DNA of 64,000 nt from Brucella intermedia LMG 3301 (GTDB lineage: Bacteria > Pseudomonadota > Alphaproteobacteria > Rhizobiales > Rhizobiaceae): contig NZ_ACQA01000001.1 of assembly GCF_000182645.1 (NCBI RefSeq), forward strand, positions 1,426,001-1,490,000. Reading direction: 5' to 3'. The stretch's first letter is position 1, and each line of letters begins with the position of its first letter. This document shows positions 17,569 through 26,271 of the stretch, one piece after another. Under the pieces are notes generated by a model. The model saw only the letters and a list, made by a program, of their open reading frames with translations. It made no database searches and was not told where the DNA came from. A program made the position numbers and the translations under genes.

Positions 17569-19353
17569 CTAGATTGGCAAAGCCGCGTCCAGAATCTGGA
17601 TCTGGGGAGTGACCGAGCCATTCCAATGGTTTAGCGACAGATTGCCTGCGACATGGACACTCTGGCCGATATTGTTGAACAGGAACCGTCCGAGATCGCC
17701 TTCCGCCGCCCGGAAGGCTATGGCGTTGACGCGCTTTCCATCCGCGCCGCGCAGTGTAACGCGCACATGATCGCGCCCGACGCCCCGCACATCGGCCAGT
17801 ATGTGATGCGGCAGCGCCAATATGGGCTGCGGATGCGCCGAACCATAGGGCCCAGCCTTCTGCAAGGCTTCATAAAGCGATACGGTGGCGCCCGATGCGG
17901 CCAGCGCGCCATCGATGGAAAGGCTCTGATTTTCCCGCAGGCGCGAGACGATATGCGCCGATTCTTCCTCAAGATAGGCCCGCAACGCGCCAAGATTGCC
18001 GCGCTCGATGGTGATACCGGCGGCCATGGCGTGGCCGCCGCCCTTGACGAGCAGCCCACGATCCATCGCCCCGCGAACCAGTTTGCCAAGATCAAGCCCC
18101 ATGATGGAGCGACCGGAGCCCGACCCAACGCCATTGGCGTTGAAGGCGATGGCAAAGGCCGGCCGCCGCGCCTTTTCCTTCAGCCGCGAGGCGAGCAGCC
18201 CCACAATGCCGGGATGCCAGCGGTCGCTTGCCGTCACGATGACCGATGCGCCCGCACCACCGGAGATTTCCAGCGAGGCTTCCGCTTCCGCCTCCATGAG
18301 CATTTCCGCTTCCATGGCCTGCCGCTCCTGGTTGAGCCGGTCAAGCTCCACAGCGATGCGATCTGCCGTGGCGGGATCGTCCAATGTCAGTAGTCGCGCG
18401 CCAAGTCCGGCGTCGCCGATGCGCCCGCCCGCATTGATGCGCGGCCCGATCAGGTAACCCAGATGGAAGACATTGAGAGGCTCTCCAATGCGCGAGACGC
18501 GGGCAAGCGCCGCAAGGCCGACATTGCTCTGTGACCGCGCAACGAGCAGCCCCTTCACGACAAAAGCGCGATTGACGCCAGTCAGCGGCACCACGTCGCA
18601 GACCGTGGCGAGCGCCACGAGATCGAGCAGGGAAAGCAGATCCGGGCCCGGCCCCTTGCCGCGCTCCCGCAATATCTTGGTCACCTGCACCAGCGTAAGA
18701 AAGACCACGCCTGCAGCGCAGAGATGGCCTTGCAAGGAAATATCGTCTTCTCGGTTCGGGTTGACGATAGCCACCGCATCTTCCGGCAGATCACCACCGA
18801 CCTGATGGTGATCGAGCACGACGACATCGGCGCCTGCCTGCTTCGCGGCTGTAATGGATGGCGCGCTGTTGGTGCCGCAATCGACTGTGACGATCAGGGT
18901 TGCGCCCTTGGCGACCAGATCGCGCATGGCATCGGGATTTGGGCCGTAACCTTCGAAAATCCGGTCGGGAATATAGATGGAATGCTGAATGCCGTAATGT
19001 TTGAGAAAACGCGACATCAGGGCGGAGGAACAGGCCCCATCCACATCGTAGTCGCCGAAAATGGCAACGGTCTCGCGGCGCAGAATGGCATCGGCAATGC
19101 GCCCTGCCGCATTGTCCATATCGGTGAGCGTCGCCGGATCGGGCATGAGATTGCGCAACGTCGGATCGACAAATTCAGGCGCGCCTTCCACCGACACACC
19201 CCGCCCAGCCAGCACGCGCGCGACGAGATCGGTAATGCCGTGATGCTGCGCAATGGCAAGGGCCGTGTTGGCCTCACGCAGGCCAAGCCGGTCCACCCAT
19301 TTCTGCCCGGTTGCGGATTGTTTTATTCCGAGGAAAAAGCGCTCTGTCGTCAT
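17569..19353 (-). CDS. recJ: Single-stranded-DNA-specific exonuclease RecJ
   Basis: RecJ (594 aa) degrades single-stranded DNA 5' to 3' in recombination, mismatch and excision repair. The DHH phosphoesterase core shows DYDVDG (residues 101-106), DCG (158-160) and DHH (181-183) as metal ligands. The DHHA1 domain has GGGHAMAAG, and a C-terminal OB-like region ends in LSLNHWNGSVTPQIQILDA. In rhizobia recJ usually follows glpX; here an AraC regulator and a hydrolase stand between them. Confidence 0.96.
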   Translation of the reverse strand: MTTERFFLGIKQSATGQKWVDRLGLREANTALAIAQHHGITDLVARVLAGRGVSVEGAPEFVDPTLRNLMPDPATLTDMDNAAGRIADAILRRETVAIFGDYDVDGACSSALMSRFLKHYGIQHSIYIPDRIFEGYGPNPDAMRDLVAKGATLIVTVDCGTNSAPSITAAKQAGADVVVLDHHQVGGDLPEDAVAIVNPNREDDISLQGHLCAAGVVFLTLVQVTKILRERGKGPGPDLLSLLDLVALATVCDVVPLTGVNRAFVVKGLLVARSQSNVGLAALARVSRIGEPLNVFHLGYLIGPRINAGGRIGDAGLGARLLTLDDPATADRIAVELDRLNQERQAMEAEMLMEAEAEASLEISGGAGASVIVTASDRWHPGIVGLLASRLKEKARRPAFAIAFNANGVGSGSGRSIMGLDLGKLVRGAMDRGLLVKGGGHAMAAGITIERGNLGALRAYLEEESAHIVSRLRENQSLSIDGALAASGATVSLYEALQKAGPYGSAHPQPILALPHHILADVRGVGRDHVRVTLRGADGKRVNAIAFRAAEGDLGRFLFNNIGQSVHVAGNLSLNHWNGSVTPQIQILDAALPI

Positions 19354-19385
19354 GAGATTCTAAAGACACAAAAGGCGGCAGACGG

Positions 19386-20406
19386 TCAAGCCGGACGATT
19401 TTTATCTCGCCAGTCGGCAGGACTGAGCGACGTCACCCGCCGGAACTCGCGATTGAAGTTCGATTTGGGTCTGAAACCCGGATTCAAACATGACGGTCGT
19501 TATCGAAATGTCGTCCTTCTCAAGCCGCCGGCAAGCTTCGGCAATTCGATAATCGTTGATGAAACGGGAAACATTCTGGCCTGTCAGCCGGTTGATGGCG
19601 CCCGATATCTGGCGCGCCGGAATGGAGGCCCGTCGAGCCAGCCGCGACAGCGTCAGATTTTCATCGAGAAAGAGCTTTTGCTCAGTCAAAAGCGCTTCGA
19701 CCTTATCCAGAACATTGCGATCTATTTCGGCATCCGGCGCCGGTGGCGTCGTTTCAAAATCCGGTTCTGGCGCAGCTTTGGCGCGAGCTGCCGTCAGCGC
19801 GGTCAAGCCGATAAGGAACAGACCGAGCAGATTGGCATTGCCGATGATCGCAGCTGTGTAATCTCCTTTCCGCCATTCGAAATCCAGCACCACCAACAGA
19901 TCGAACAAGGCAGAAAAGCACAAGGATGCAGCGGCAATGACAAGCGCCCGATGAGCTGCCACCGCACTATCGAGGCGCGCCGCATCCAGGGCGTCGGGAC
20001 CGGAGCGCCCTAGCAACAGCAGGGCAAGCGCATAGCCAACGTAAAGCCCAATCAGCGCCGCATCGATCAAACCCGGCGCGAAGTAGACCATTGCGGCAAT
20101 GACGAATGGCGGCAACGCGTGAAACCAGACCAGAACGGTATCGTCTGCTTTCGCCTGATGGATGAGGCTTCTGAAACTCATCAGCGTCAGTCCCGGCAGG
20201 CAACTGGCTACAACAGGCAGAACAAAGCGCAGTTCTGTAATCCCGTAGCCCCAGCGCAAACCGACAATGAGCGACTGCAACGCGCACAATCCCAACACGA
20301 GCAGGAAGGGCCGGTTCGCTCCGCGCCAGCCGAACCGATGCAGCAGAACGGCCATCAGCAGAAGCATCAAAAGTGAGGAAACGAAAGGCAAGGGAATGAA
20401 AATCAT
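19386..20406 (-). pseudogene. AraC-family regulator with membrane N-terminus, frameshifted near its 3' end
   Basis: A regulator with about seven N-terminal hydrophobic segments (PLPFVSSLLMLLLMAVLL onward) and a C-terminal AraC-type HTH (LTLSRLARRASIPARQISGAINR ... FINDYRIAEACRRL). The uninterrupted frame ends at 19402 with an atypical tail (QIELQSRVPAG). Removing one base from the GGG run at 19467-19469 restores FESGFQTKSNFNREFRR and SLSPADWR, the standard end of the second HTH, with a stop at 19386. It is therefore a single-base insertion, from mutation or sequence error. If real, DNA binding should be damaged. Start at ATG 20406 (MIFIPLPFV) or 20442. It is divergent from a secreted hydrolase, its likely target. 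Confidence 0.75.
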
Positions 20407-20544
20407 AAAACACACACGAGTGAAACGCAGACAGCCGATCATGGCCCAAATCGTGATCCGAAACGACCTGAATCATGATCAAGGACGCCGTTCGTGTGAA
20501 AACAGGTGACGGTCTCCCTGTTCCATCAATCAGCGGAGACCGTC

Positions 20545-21603
20545 ATGTTCCCCTATCATACCGTCATATTCCTTCTTGCCCTTTTCGTCGCCGCCCCCAG
20601 TCAGGCTCATGAGGTCGGCCAGCGGGAGATCAACTTCACCAATGCGGAAACAGGCCGCACGCTTAAAGTCGGCATATGGTATCCAGCCGCGGCCGGTGGC
20701 AAAGCTACTTTGATCGGCGACAATATTATTTTCAAAGGTGCTCCGGCTGTGATCAATGCCACACCGGAAACAGGCAGCTTTCCGCTGATCCTCATGTCGC
20801 ACGGTTCGGGCGGTCGCTTCGAGAGCATGACCTGGCTGGCGACAGAGCTGGCCAAGGCCGGATTTGTCGCCGTGGCCCCCAACCACCCCGGTACAACCAG
20901 TGGCGATTCCACACCGCAGGACACTCCGAAAATCTGGGAGCGCACGGGAGACCTGTCGGCGGTGATCGATACGATGACAACGGACCCGACGTGGCGCGCA
21001 ATAATCGACAAGGACAGGATCAGCGTTCTCGGCTTCTCGCTCGGCGGTGCCGCCGCCATGGAAATTGCAGGCGCAAGAGCCAATCTCGAAGCTTATGCCC
21101 GCTATTGCGATACTTACAGCAAATGGGATTGCGCATGGTACGCCGGCGGCGTTGGCTATCGAAATGGCGGGCAGATCAAGGTCGACAAGGTTGATTTGCG
21201 CTCAATCGACAGGAACCGCTTCGAGCAATCCAATCTCGACCGCCGCATTACATCAGCTGTCATCGTTGATCCTGGTCTTGCGCAAGCCTACGATGAACAG
21301 AGCCTTGCATCGATTTCAATTCCCATGACCTTCATCAATCTGGGCGAAACCCAGACCGTTCCTCCGGGAGTGGTGGCCGACAAGCTGGCATCGATCACGC
21401 CCAAAGGAACTTATGCGGCTGTCGCTGGCGCCACGCATTTCAGCTTTCTGCCCGAATGCAAGGAAGGCGCCGCAGAACATCTGAAAGCAGCGGGAGAAAT
21501 AGACCCCATTTGCAGTGATGGTGCCACTCGTCCGCGTGCCGACATTCATGCTGATGTCGCACGACTTGTATTGAAGGCGTTGCAGCCTCAGCCAAAAACC
21601 TGA
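20545..21603 (+). CDS. Secreted alpha/beta hydrolase (dienelactone-hydrolase-like)
   Basis: A 352-aa exported hydrolase with signal peptide MFPYHTVIFLLALFVAAPSQA. The nucleophile elbow GFSLGGAAAM carries the catalytic serine, and LILMSHGSGGRF forms the oxyanion region. A late histidine (AGATHFSFLPEC) completes the triad. It resembles PET-hydrolase/dienelactone-type secreted esterases of proteobacteria with unknown substrates. The start at 20545 has a GGAGAC ribosome binding site. It is divergent from the AraC-type regulator (139-base spacer), so it is probably under its control. Confidence 0.85.
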   Translation: MFPYHTVIFLLALFVAAPSQAHEVGQREINFTNAETGRTLKVGIWYPAAAGGKATLIGDNIIFKGAPAVINATPETGSFPLILMSHGSGGRFESMTWLATELAKAGFVAVAPNHPGTTSGDSTPQDTPKIWERTGDLSAVIDTMTTDPTWRAIIDKDRISVLGFSLGGAAAMEIAGARANLEAYARYCDTYSKWDCAWYAGGVGYRNGGQIKVDKVDLRSIDRNRFEQSNLDRRITSAVIVDPGLAQAYDEQSLASISIPMTFINLGETQTVPPGVVADKLASITPKGTYAAVAGATHFSFLPECKEGAAEHLKAAGEIDPICSDGATRPRADIHADVARLVLKALQPQPKT

Positions 21604-21615
21604 ACCGGAACAGAC

Positions 21616-21643
21616 AAAGGCGGCATTCTGCAATGCCGCCTTT
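21616..21643 (+). terminator. Bidirectional terminator
   Basis: A perfect 12-bp stem AAAGGCGGCATT/AATGCCGCCTTT with a CTGC loop lies between the convergent secreted hydrolase gene and glpX. Confidence 0.85.
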
Positions 21644-21691
21644 GAGAAACTTACGCTGATCCAGCTGAACTAAACGAAGGACCGACAGGTC

Positions 21692-22678
21692 CTAGAACTT
21701 CGACAGATCCTGATGGCGCGCCTTGATCTCACGGACAGTCTGCGACGAAGAACGCATCACGATAGTATGCGTCTGGATATAATCGCGGGCAAACTTGACG
21801 CCCGAGAGCATGTTGCCGTCCGTCACGCCGGTCGCGGCGAAGAGCACGTCGCCCTTGGCCATTTCTTCCATCGTATAGACCTTCTTTGGGTCTGCGATGC
21901 CCATCTTGGCGGCGCGGGCGATCTTTTCGTCGGTATTGAGCTGGAGACGGCCCTGCATCTGGCCGCCGATGCAGCGCAGGGCTGCCGCTGCCAGAACGCC
22001 TTCTGGCGCGCCGCCAATGCCGATATAGATGTCGATGCCCGTCTCGTCGGGATTGGTTGTGTGCATCACACCGGCCACGTCACCGTCGCCGATAAGGCGG
22101 ATTGCGGCACCCGTCGCGCGCACTTCCTCGATCAGACGCGCATGGCGAGGGCGATCCATGATGCAGGCGGTGATTTCATTCGGCTTCACGCCCTTCGCCT
22201 TGGCGACCGACATGATGTTGTCCGTCGGGCTGGCATCGAGATCGACGACGCCCTTCGAGTAACCCGGACCGACGGCGATCTTTTCCATATAGACGTCAGG
22301 CGCGTAAAGCAGGTTGCCCTTCTCGGCAATCGCGATCACCGCAAGCGAGTTTGGCAGGTTCTTGGCGCAGATCGTCGTGCCTTCCAGCGGATCGAGCGCG
22401 ATATCGACGTCCGGCCCCTGTTTGGTACCAACTTCTTCGCCGATGTAGAGCATCGGCGCTTCGTCACGCTCGCCCTCGCCGATAACCACCGTTCCGGCAA
22501 TCGGAAGGCGGTTCAGTTCCTGGCGCATTGCATCGACGGCCGCCTGATCGGCAGCCATTTCGTCGCCGCGGCCCCGCAGCCTCGCCGCCGCCACTGCTGC
22601 ACGCTCGGCCACGCGGACCAGTTCGAGTGTGAGAATGCGATCGAGTCCGTGGGGTTGCTGCTCTGCGGTCTTGGCCAT
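21692..22678 (-). CDS. glpX: Class II fructose-1,6-bisphosphatase
   Basis: GlpX (328 aa) dephosphorylates fructose 1,6-bisphosphate in gluconeogenesis. The lithium-sensitive phosphatase motifs are present: IGEGERDEAPMLYIGEEVG and DIALDPLEGTT hold the metal-binding acidic residues, followed by GKPGVV-type and GGAPEGVLAAAALRC blocks. The start MAKTAEQQPHGLDR at 22678 fits rhizobial homologues. In rhizobia glpX normally sits directly beside hom; here an ABC-F gene intervenes. Confidence 0.95.
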   Translation of the reverse strand: MAKTAEQQPHGLDRILTLELVRVAERAAVAAARLRGRGDEMAADQAAVDAMRQELNRLPIAGTVVIGEGERDEAPMLYIGEEVGTKQGPDVDIALDPLEGTTICAKNLPNSLAVIAIAEKGNLLYAPDVYMEKIAVGPGYSKGVVDLDASPTDNIMSVAKAKGVKPNEITACIMDRPRHARLIEEVRATGAAIRLIGDGDVAGVMHTTNPDETGIDIYIGIGGAPEGVLAAAALRCIGGQMQGRLQLNTDEKIARAAKMGIADPKKVYTMEEMAKGDVLFAATGVTDGNMLSGVKFARDYIQTHTIVMRSSSQTVREIKARHQDLSKF

Positions 22679-22866
22679 TTGAACAAAGTCCTGAATTCGA
22701 ATTGCGTGGATGGGGCGCATGACGCCCGCGACTGCCGCCTCTTATAGCGACACTGTGCAAACCTTTTGTCAAAGTCCCCCGCCCCCTGCAAGGGCGGGAA
22801 AGCCAAAAACATTGTACGCTCAAACTCTTAATCGATTTAAGCAATACACGGTTCGTTTCACCTCCC

Positions 22867-22894
22867 GGCCGGATGTGAACACTCACACCCGGCC
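22867..22894 (-). terminator. Hairpin after the ABC-F gene
   Basis: A 12-bp GGCCGG(G)TGTGA/TCACA(T)CCGGCC stem with a 4-base loop. The one mismatch on the plus strand becomes a G-U pair in minus-strand RNA, so it probably acts on transcripts leaving the ABC-F gene. No U run follows, so termination would be weak or Rho-assisted. Confidence 0.45.
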
Positions 22895-22929
22895 AGAAGT
22901 TATTAAACAACCGAAAGATGTTGAACTAT

Positions 22930-24450
22930 TCAGCTTCCGATAGCATCAAAGAAAAACTCCGGACTTTCCACCTCGACCAGCTTTTTTCTTTCGATCATCC
23001 AGAACCGGTTGCCGACATTGCGAACAAAACTGCGGTCGTGCGAGACGATAAGGCTTGCAGCCTCATTGCGCAGCAGTTCCACCTCCAGCGCTTCCTGACC
23101 TTCGATATCAAGATGGTTCGTCGGTTCATCGAGGATATAGAAGTTTGGATTGGTCAGCCGCAGAACCAGCATGGCCAGCCGTGCCTTCTGCCCGCCGGAC
23201 AGGCGTTCAAGCGGCTTTGCCTGCATCTCGAGCGTCATGCCCGCACCTGCCAGAAGGGACCGCGTCCGCTGGTCGCCAATGTCGAAACGTTTCGCAATCG
23301 TCTCGAATGGAGTCCATTCCGGACGCAGTTCCGACAAGGCCTGATCGCTATATCCGAGCACCAGCGAAGGCGTCGCCTTGATACCGGCCTGTGCGCGGTC
23401 CGGCGCAAGGATGGCCTCCCGCACCAGCGTCAGCAAACGGGTCTTGCCCATGCCATTGGCACCCAGCAGGACGATACGGTCGCCCGGATTGATCCAGAGC
23501 TGCCCCGTCTTGAAGAGCAGCCTGCCGTCGGGTGTTGTAATTTCGGCCCGATCGAGAACAACCAACGCCTTGGCGTGGCTGCCGAGGCTGTTCAGTATGA
23601 TCTTGCCGGCAGAGCGTTCCACATGGGCTGCCTTGGCGCTTTCCTCGATCTTGTCGGCGCGTGCTTTCAACTGCTTGGTCTTGATCACGAGCAGATCGCT
23701 GCCGGAATTGATGCCGATATTGTTGAGCTTCGCGGCCTGCCTGCGCAGTTGCTGGACTGTCTTCATGTCCTTTTCGAACTGCCGGGCATCCGCCGCGTCG
23801 ATTTCATCAAGAGCAACTCGCGCCTGACTGTATGGCAAGGCGAAAATCGGTGATTTTTCCGCCCGCAGGAACAGCGTCCGCTTCGTCACCCCATCCAGAA
23901 AGGCGCGGTCGTGACTGCTGACCACGACCGCGACCGAACGCGGCAGCGCATTCAGCCAGTCTTCCAGCAGCCGCACTTTTTCGAGATCCAGATGGTTGGT
24001 CGGCTCGTCGAGCAGGAGAACGTCGGGCTCCGACACCCATGCGCGGGCGAGAAGCGCGAGCCGCTGCCAGCCCCCGCTGAGTTGGCGCACCGGGAGCTGT
24101 CGCAATTCCTCGGCAACACGCATGTCGTCCAGAACGATGTCGGCGCGCCAGCTTTCATAATCGCGGGCCTCTTCGTCGAGACCATCCAGCACGAGATCAT
24201 AGAATGTCCGGTCAAACAGTTGTTCCGGCACATACTGGCTGACATAGCCGATCTTCAATCCACGCGACCGCGTGATCGTGCCGAGCGTCGGCTCGCCCTC
24301 CCCGACAAGGAGACGCAGGAGACTGGTCTTGCCGCGCCCGTTGGCAGCAACGAGACCAAGGCGCTCGCCCTCGCCTATGACGAGATCGAGATTGGCAAAA
24401 AGTGGCTCATGAAGGGTAAGCGAAAGATTCTGGATAGAAACAAGAGACAT
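22930..24450 (-). CDS. ABC-F family ATP-binding protein
   Basis: A 506-aa protein with two ABC ATPase domains and no membrane span. The first has Walker A AANGRGKTS, signature LSGGWQRLALLARAW and Walker B LLLDEPTNHLD; the second has GANGMGKTR, LSGGQKARLAM and YILDEPTNHLD. The charged linker between them (about residues 220-300) is where ABC-F proteins contact the ribosome. Family members are translation factors (EttA, Uup types) or antibiotic-resistance proteins. This one lacks the long C-terminal coiled coil of Uup. It stands between hom and glpX, with a 420-base upstream spacer holding hairpins. Start MSLVSIQNLSLTL at 24450. Confidence 0.88.
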   Translation of the reverse strand: MSLVSIQNLSLTLHEPLFANLDLVIGEGERLGLVAANGRGKTSLLRLLVGEGEPTLGTITRSRGLKIGYVSQYVPEQLFDRTFYDLVLDGLDEEARDYESWRADIVLDDMRVAEELRQLPVRQLSGGWQRLALLARAWVSEPDVLLLDEPTNHLDLEKVRLLEDWLNALPRSVAVVVSSHDRAFLDGVTKRTLFLRAEKSPIFALPYSQARVALDEIDAADARQFEKDMKTVQQLRRQAAKLNNIGINSGSDLLVIKTKQLKARADKIEESAKAAHVERSAGKIILNSLGSHAKALVVLDRAEITTPDGRLLFKTGQLWINPGDRIVLLGANGMGKTRLLTLVREAILAPDRAQAGIKATPSLVLGYSDQALSELRPEWTPFETIAKRFDIGDQRTRSLLAGAGMTLEMQAKPLERLSGGQKARLAMLVLRLTNPNFYILDEPTNHLDIEGQEALEVELLRNEAASLIVSHDRSFVRNVGNRFWMIERKKLVEVESPEFFFDAIGS

Positions 24451-24710
24451 GGCAATCTGCTCAATTCTGCCACGCACCAATGCCCGGTTTCCAAACCGCG
24501 ATATGCATCAATGTGCTGGCGAATGTCCGGCAGCGATCGATGACCGCGCCTTCAGGAAAAGGCAGAATAAGACAGTGTGCTCGTCTTTTTCCGCCCTGCA
24601 CAAGTTACTTATGCAGGGCAAAACCGGGGCCGTGCTGACGGTGATGATCATGACGCGTCACATACATCATACAGCCCTCCTTTTCCTGTTCATGTCTCTT
24701 CAAATGAATC

Positions 24711-24740
24711 AAAGCCGGATCGATTCCGACCCGGCTTTCA
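24711..24740 (-). terminator. Terminator-like hairpin after hom
   Basis: An 8-bp AAAGCCGG/CCGGCTTT stem with a 12-base loop stands in the hom/ABC-F spacer. The arms supply a T-rich end on both strands, so it could act in either direction. Confidence 0.55.
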
Positions 24741-24779
24741 TAACAAAGGTGAATTGAACCTGCAAGAGTGGCAGGCCTT

Positions 24780-24870
24780 CCAGAAAACGCGCTAAAAGTG
24801 CAGCGCGTTCTGGTTTTTGTCTAACGCATGTCTTTGTTCCCAAACCGGTATCCGCTTTGGGAAGGCATGC
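24780..24870. repeat. Palindromic intergenic repeat, long form
   Basis: Two consecutive inverted repeats: CCAGAAAACGCGCT/AGCGCGTTCTGG (two-base bulge) followed by TTTTTG, and an outer GCATG/CATGC enclosing TCCCAAA/TTTGGGA. The arrangement and sequence differ from the short family at 13173 but share the style of abundant Rhizobiales spacer palindromes. It abuts the hom stop codon. Confidence 0.55.
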
Positions 24871-24871
24871 T

Positions 24872-26191
24872 TTATCCGGCGCGTTCGATGCGGATCATCT
24901 GTGGTGTGTCGACCAGATGATCGTCCTTGAGGATCGCTTCCAGCGCTTTTTTGACAGCAGATTCGGTCGTCTCATGCGTGACGAGAATGACCGTCTTGAC
25001 GCCTTCCCTTGCTGCATCATCCATCGGCGGGCGCTGCACGATCGATTCCAGCGAGATGTCGTTTTCAGCCATGCGCTTGGCGATGGCCGCGAAAGCGCCG
25101 ATACGGTCAAGCACGGTCAGGCGGATGAAGTAGCCGCCCGCATGTTTGCGCATCTTGGCGCGCTTGTAAGGCTGCAACGCCTTGGCAGGCGTGCCGAACA
25201 CCGGCCCATGCTGGAAACCCGGACGGCTTTTGGCAATATCGGCAACGTCACCAATGACGGCGGATGCTGTCGCGTTACCGCCCGCACCGGGGCCGGAAAG
25301 CAGAAGCTCGCCCAGAAGATCGGTTTCGATTGCCACGGCGTTGGTCACGCCATGCACCTGCGCGATGACCGACGAGGTCGGCACCATGGTAGGATGCACG
25401 CGCTGTTCAATGCCTGTATCGGTCTTCTGCGCGACCCCCAGAAGCTTGATGCGATAGCCGAGTTCATCGGCGGCGCGAATATCGGCCAGCGAAATATTGC
25501 TGATGCCTTCAAGATAAATGTCATCCGCAGCGATCTGCGTGCCGAAGGCAAGACTGGTCAGCAGCGCCAGCTTGTGCGCCGTGTCATTGCCTTCAATGTC
25601 GAAAGTCGGATCGGCCTCTGCATAACCGAGGCGCTGGGCATCCTTGAGACAGGCTTCGAACGAAATGCCCTCTTCCCACATCCGGGTCAGGATGTAGTTG
25701 CAGGTGCCGTTCATGATGCCATAGACGCGGGAAACCGTATTGCCGGTCAGCGATTCACGCATTGCCTTGATGACCGGAATACCCCCGGCCACCGCCGCTT
25801 CGAAATTGAGAAGGACGCCTTTATCCTCGGCGATCTTGGCAAGCGCAACGCCGTGCCGCGCCAGCAGCGCCTTGTTGGCCGTGACCACATGGCGACCGGC
25901 GCGCAAAGCCGCTTCGACAGAAGCCCGGGCCGGTCCATCCTCGCCGCCGATGAGTTCCACGAAAACATCGATATCGGCAGATTTGGCCAGCTCGACCGGA
26001 TCGTCGAACCAATTGATACCAGAAAGATCAATGCCGCGATCCCGGTTGCGGTCGCGAGCGCTGACCGCCGTGACCGTAACAGGCTTGCCGCACTGGCGCG
26101 TGAGCATTTCGGACTTGTCACGCAGGATACGCAACACCGAAGCACCAACGGTGCCGAGGCCGGCAACGCCGATCCGTAATGCATCACTCAT
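24872..26191 (-). CDS. hom: Homoserine dehydrogenase
   Basis: Hom (439 aa) reduces aspartate semialdehyde to homoserine, the branch to threonine and methionine. The NAD(P)-binding GLGTVGASV motif lies near the N-terminus. The catalytic domain contains GIMNGTCNYIL and YAEADPTFDIEGNDTAHKL with the conserved acidic residues and lysine, and a C-terminal ACT domain (YFIRLTVLDRIGAFAAIAKR) provides threonine feedback. It follows the aminotransferase gene on the same strand by about 80 bases. Confidence 0.97.
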   Translation of the reverse strand: MSDALRIGVAGLGTVGASVLRILRDKSEMLTRQCGKPVTVTAVSARDRNRDRGIDLSGINWFDDPVELAKSADIDVFVELIGGEDGPARASVEAALRAGRHVVTANKALLARHGVALAKIAEDKGVLLNFEAAVAGGIPVIKAMRESLTGNTVSRVYGIMNGTCNYILTRMWEEGISFEACLKDAQRLGYAEADPTFDIEGNDTAHKLALLTSLAFGTQIAADDIYLEGISNISLADIRAADELGYRIKLLGVAQKTDTGIEQRVHPTMVPTSSVIAQVHGVTNAVAIETDLLGELLLSGPGAGGNATASAVIGDVADIAKSRPGFQHGPVFGTPAKALQPYKRAKMRKHAGGYFIRLTVLDRIGAFAAIAKRMAENDISLESIVQRPPMDDAAREGVKTVILVTHETTESAVKKALEAILKDDHLVDTPQMIRIERAG

Positions 26192-26271
26192 TATTTCGAC
26201 CTTCTGTATGGAGTGGCTATCAGGTGGGATGTCACGGGCGGCGAGGTGCCGTCCGTGACGATTTCTAAAGA

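Larger units (their letters stand above)
24451..24871. other. Hairpin-rich spacer upstream of the ABC-F gene
   Basis: About 420 bases without a gene. Read from hom toward the ABC-F gene it holds a palindromic repeat (24780-24870), a terminator-like stem AAAGCCGG/CCGGCTTT (24711-24738) suited to end the hom transcript, and a perfect 8-bp GCCCTGCA/TGCAGGGC hairpin at 24593-24619, about 145 bases before the ABC-F start. No promoter was clear. Confidence 0.5.

Noticed and set aside
22930..24450. Mobile element carrying the ABC-F gene
   Set aside because: No transposase, terminal inverted repeats or target duplications were seen at its borders; codon use looks native.
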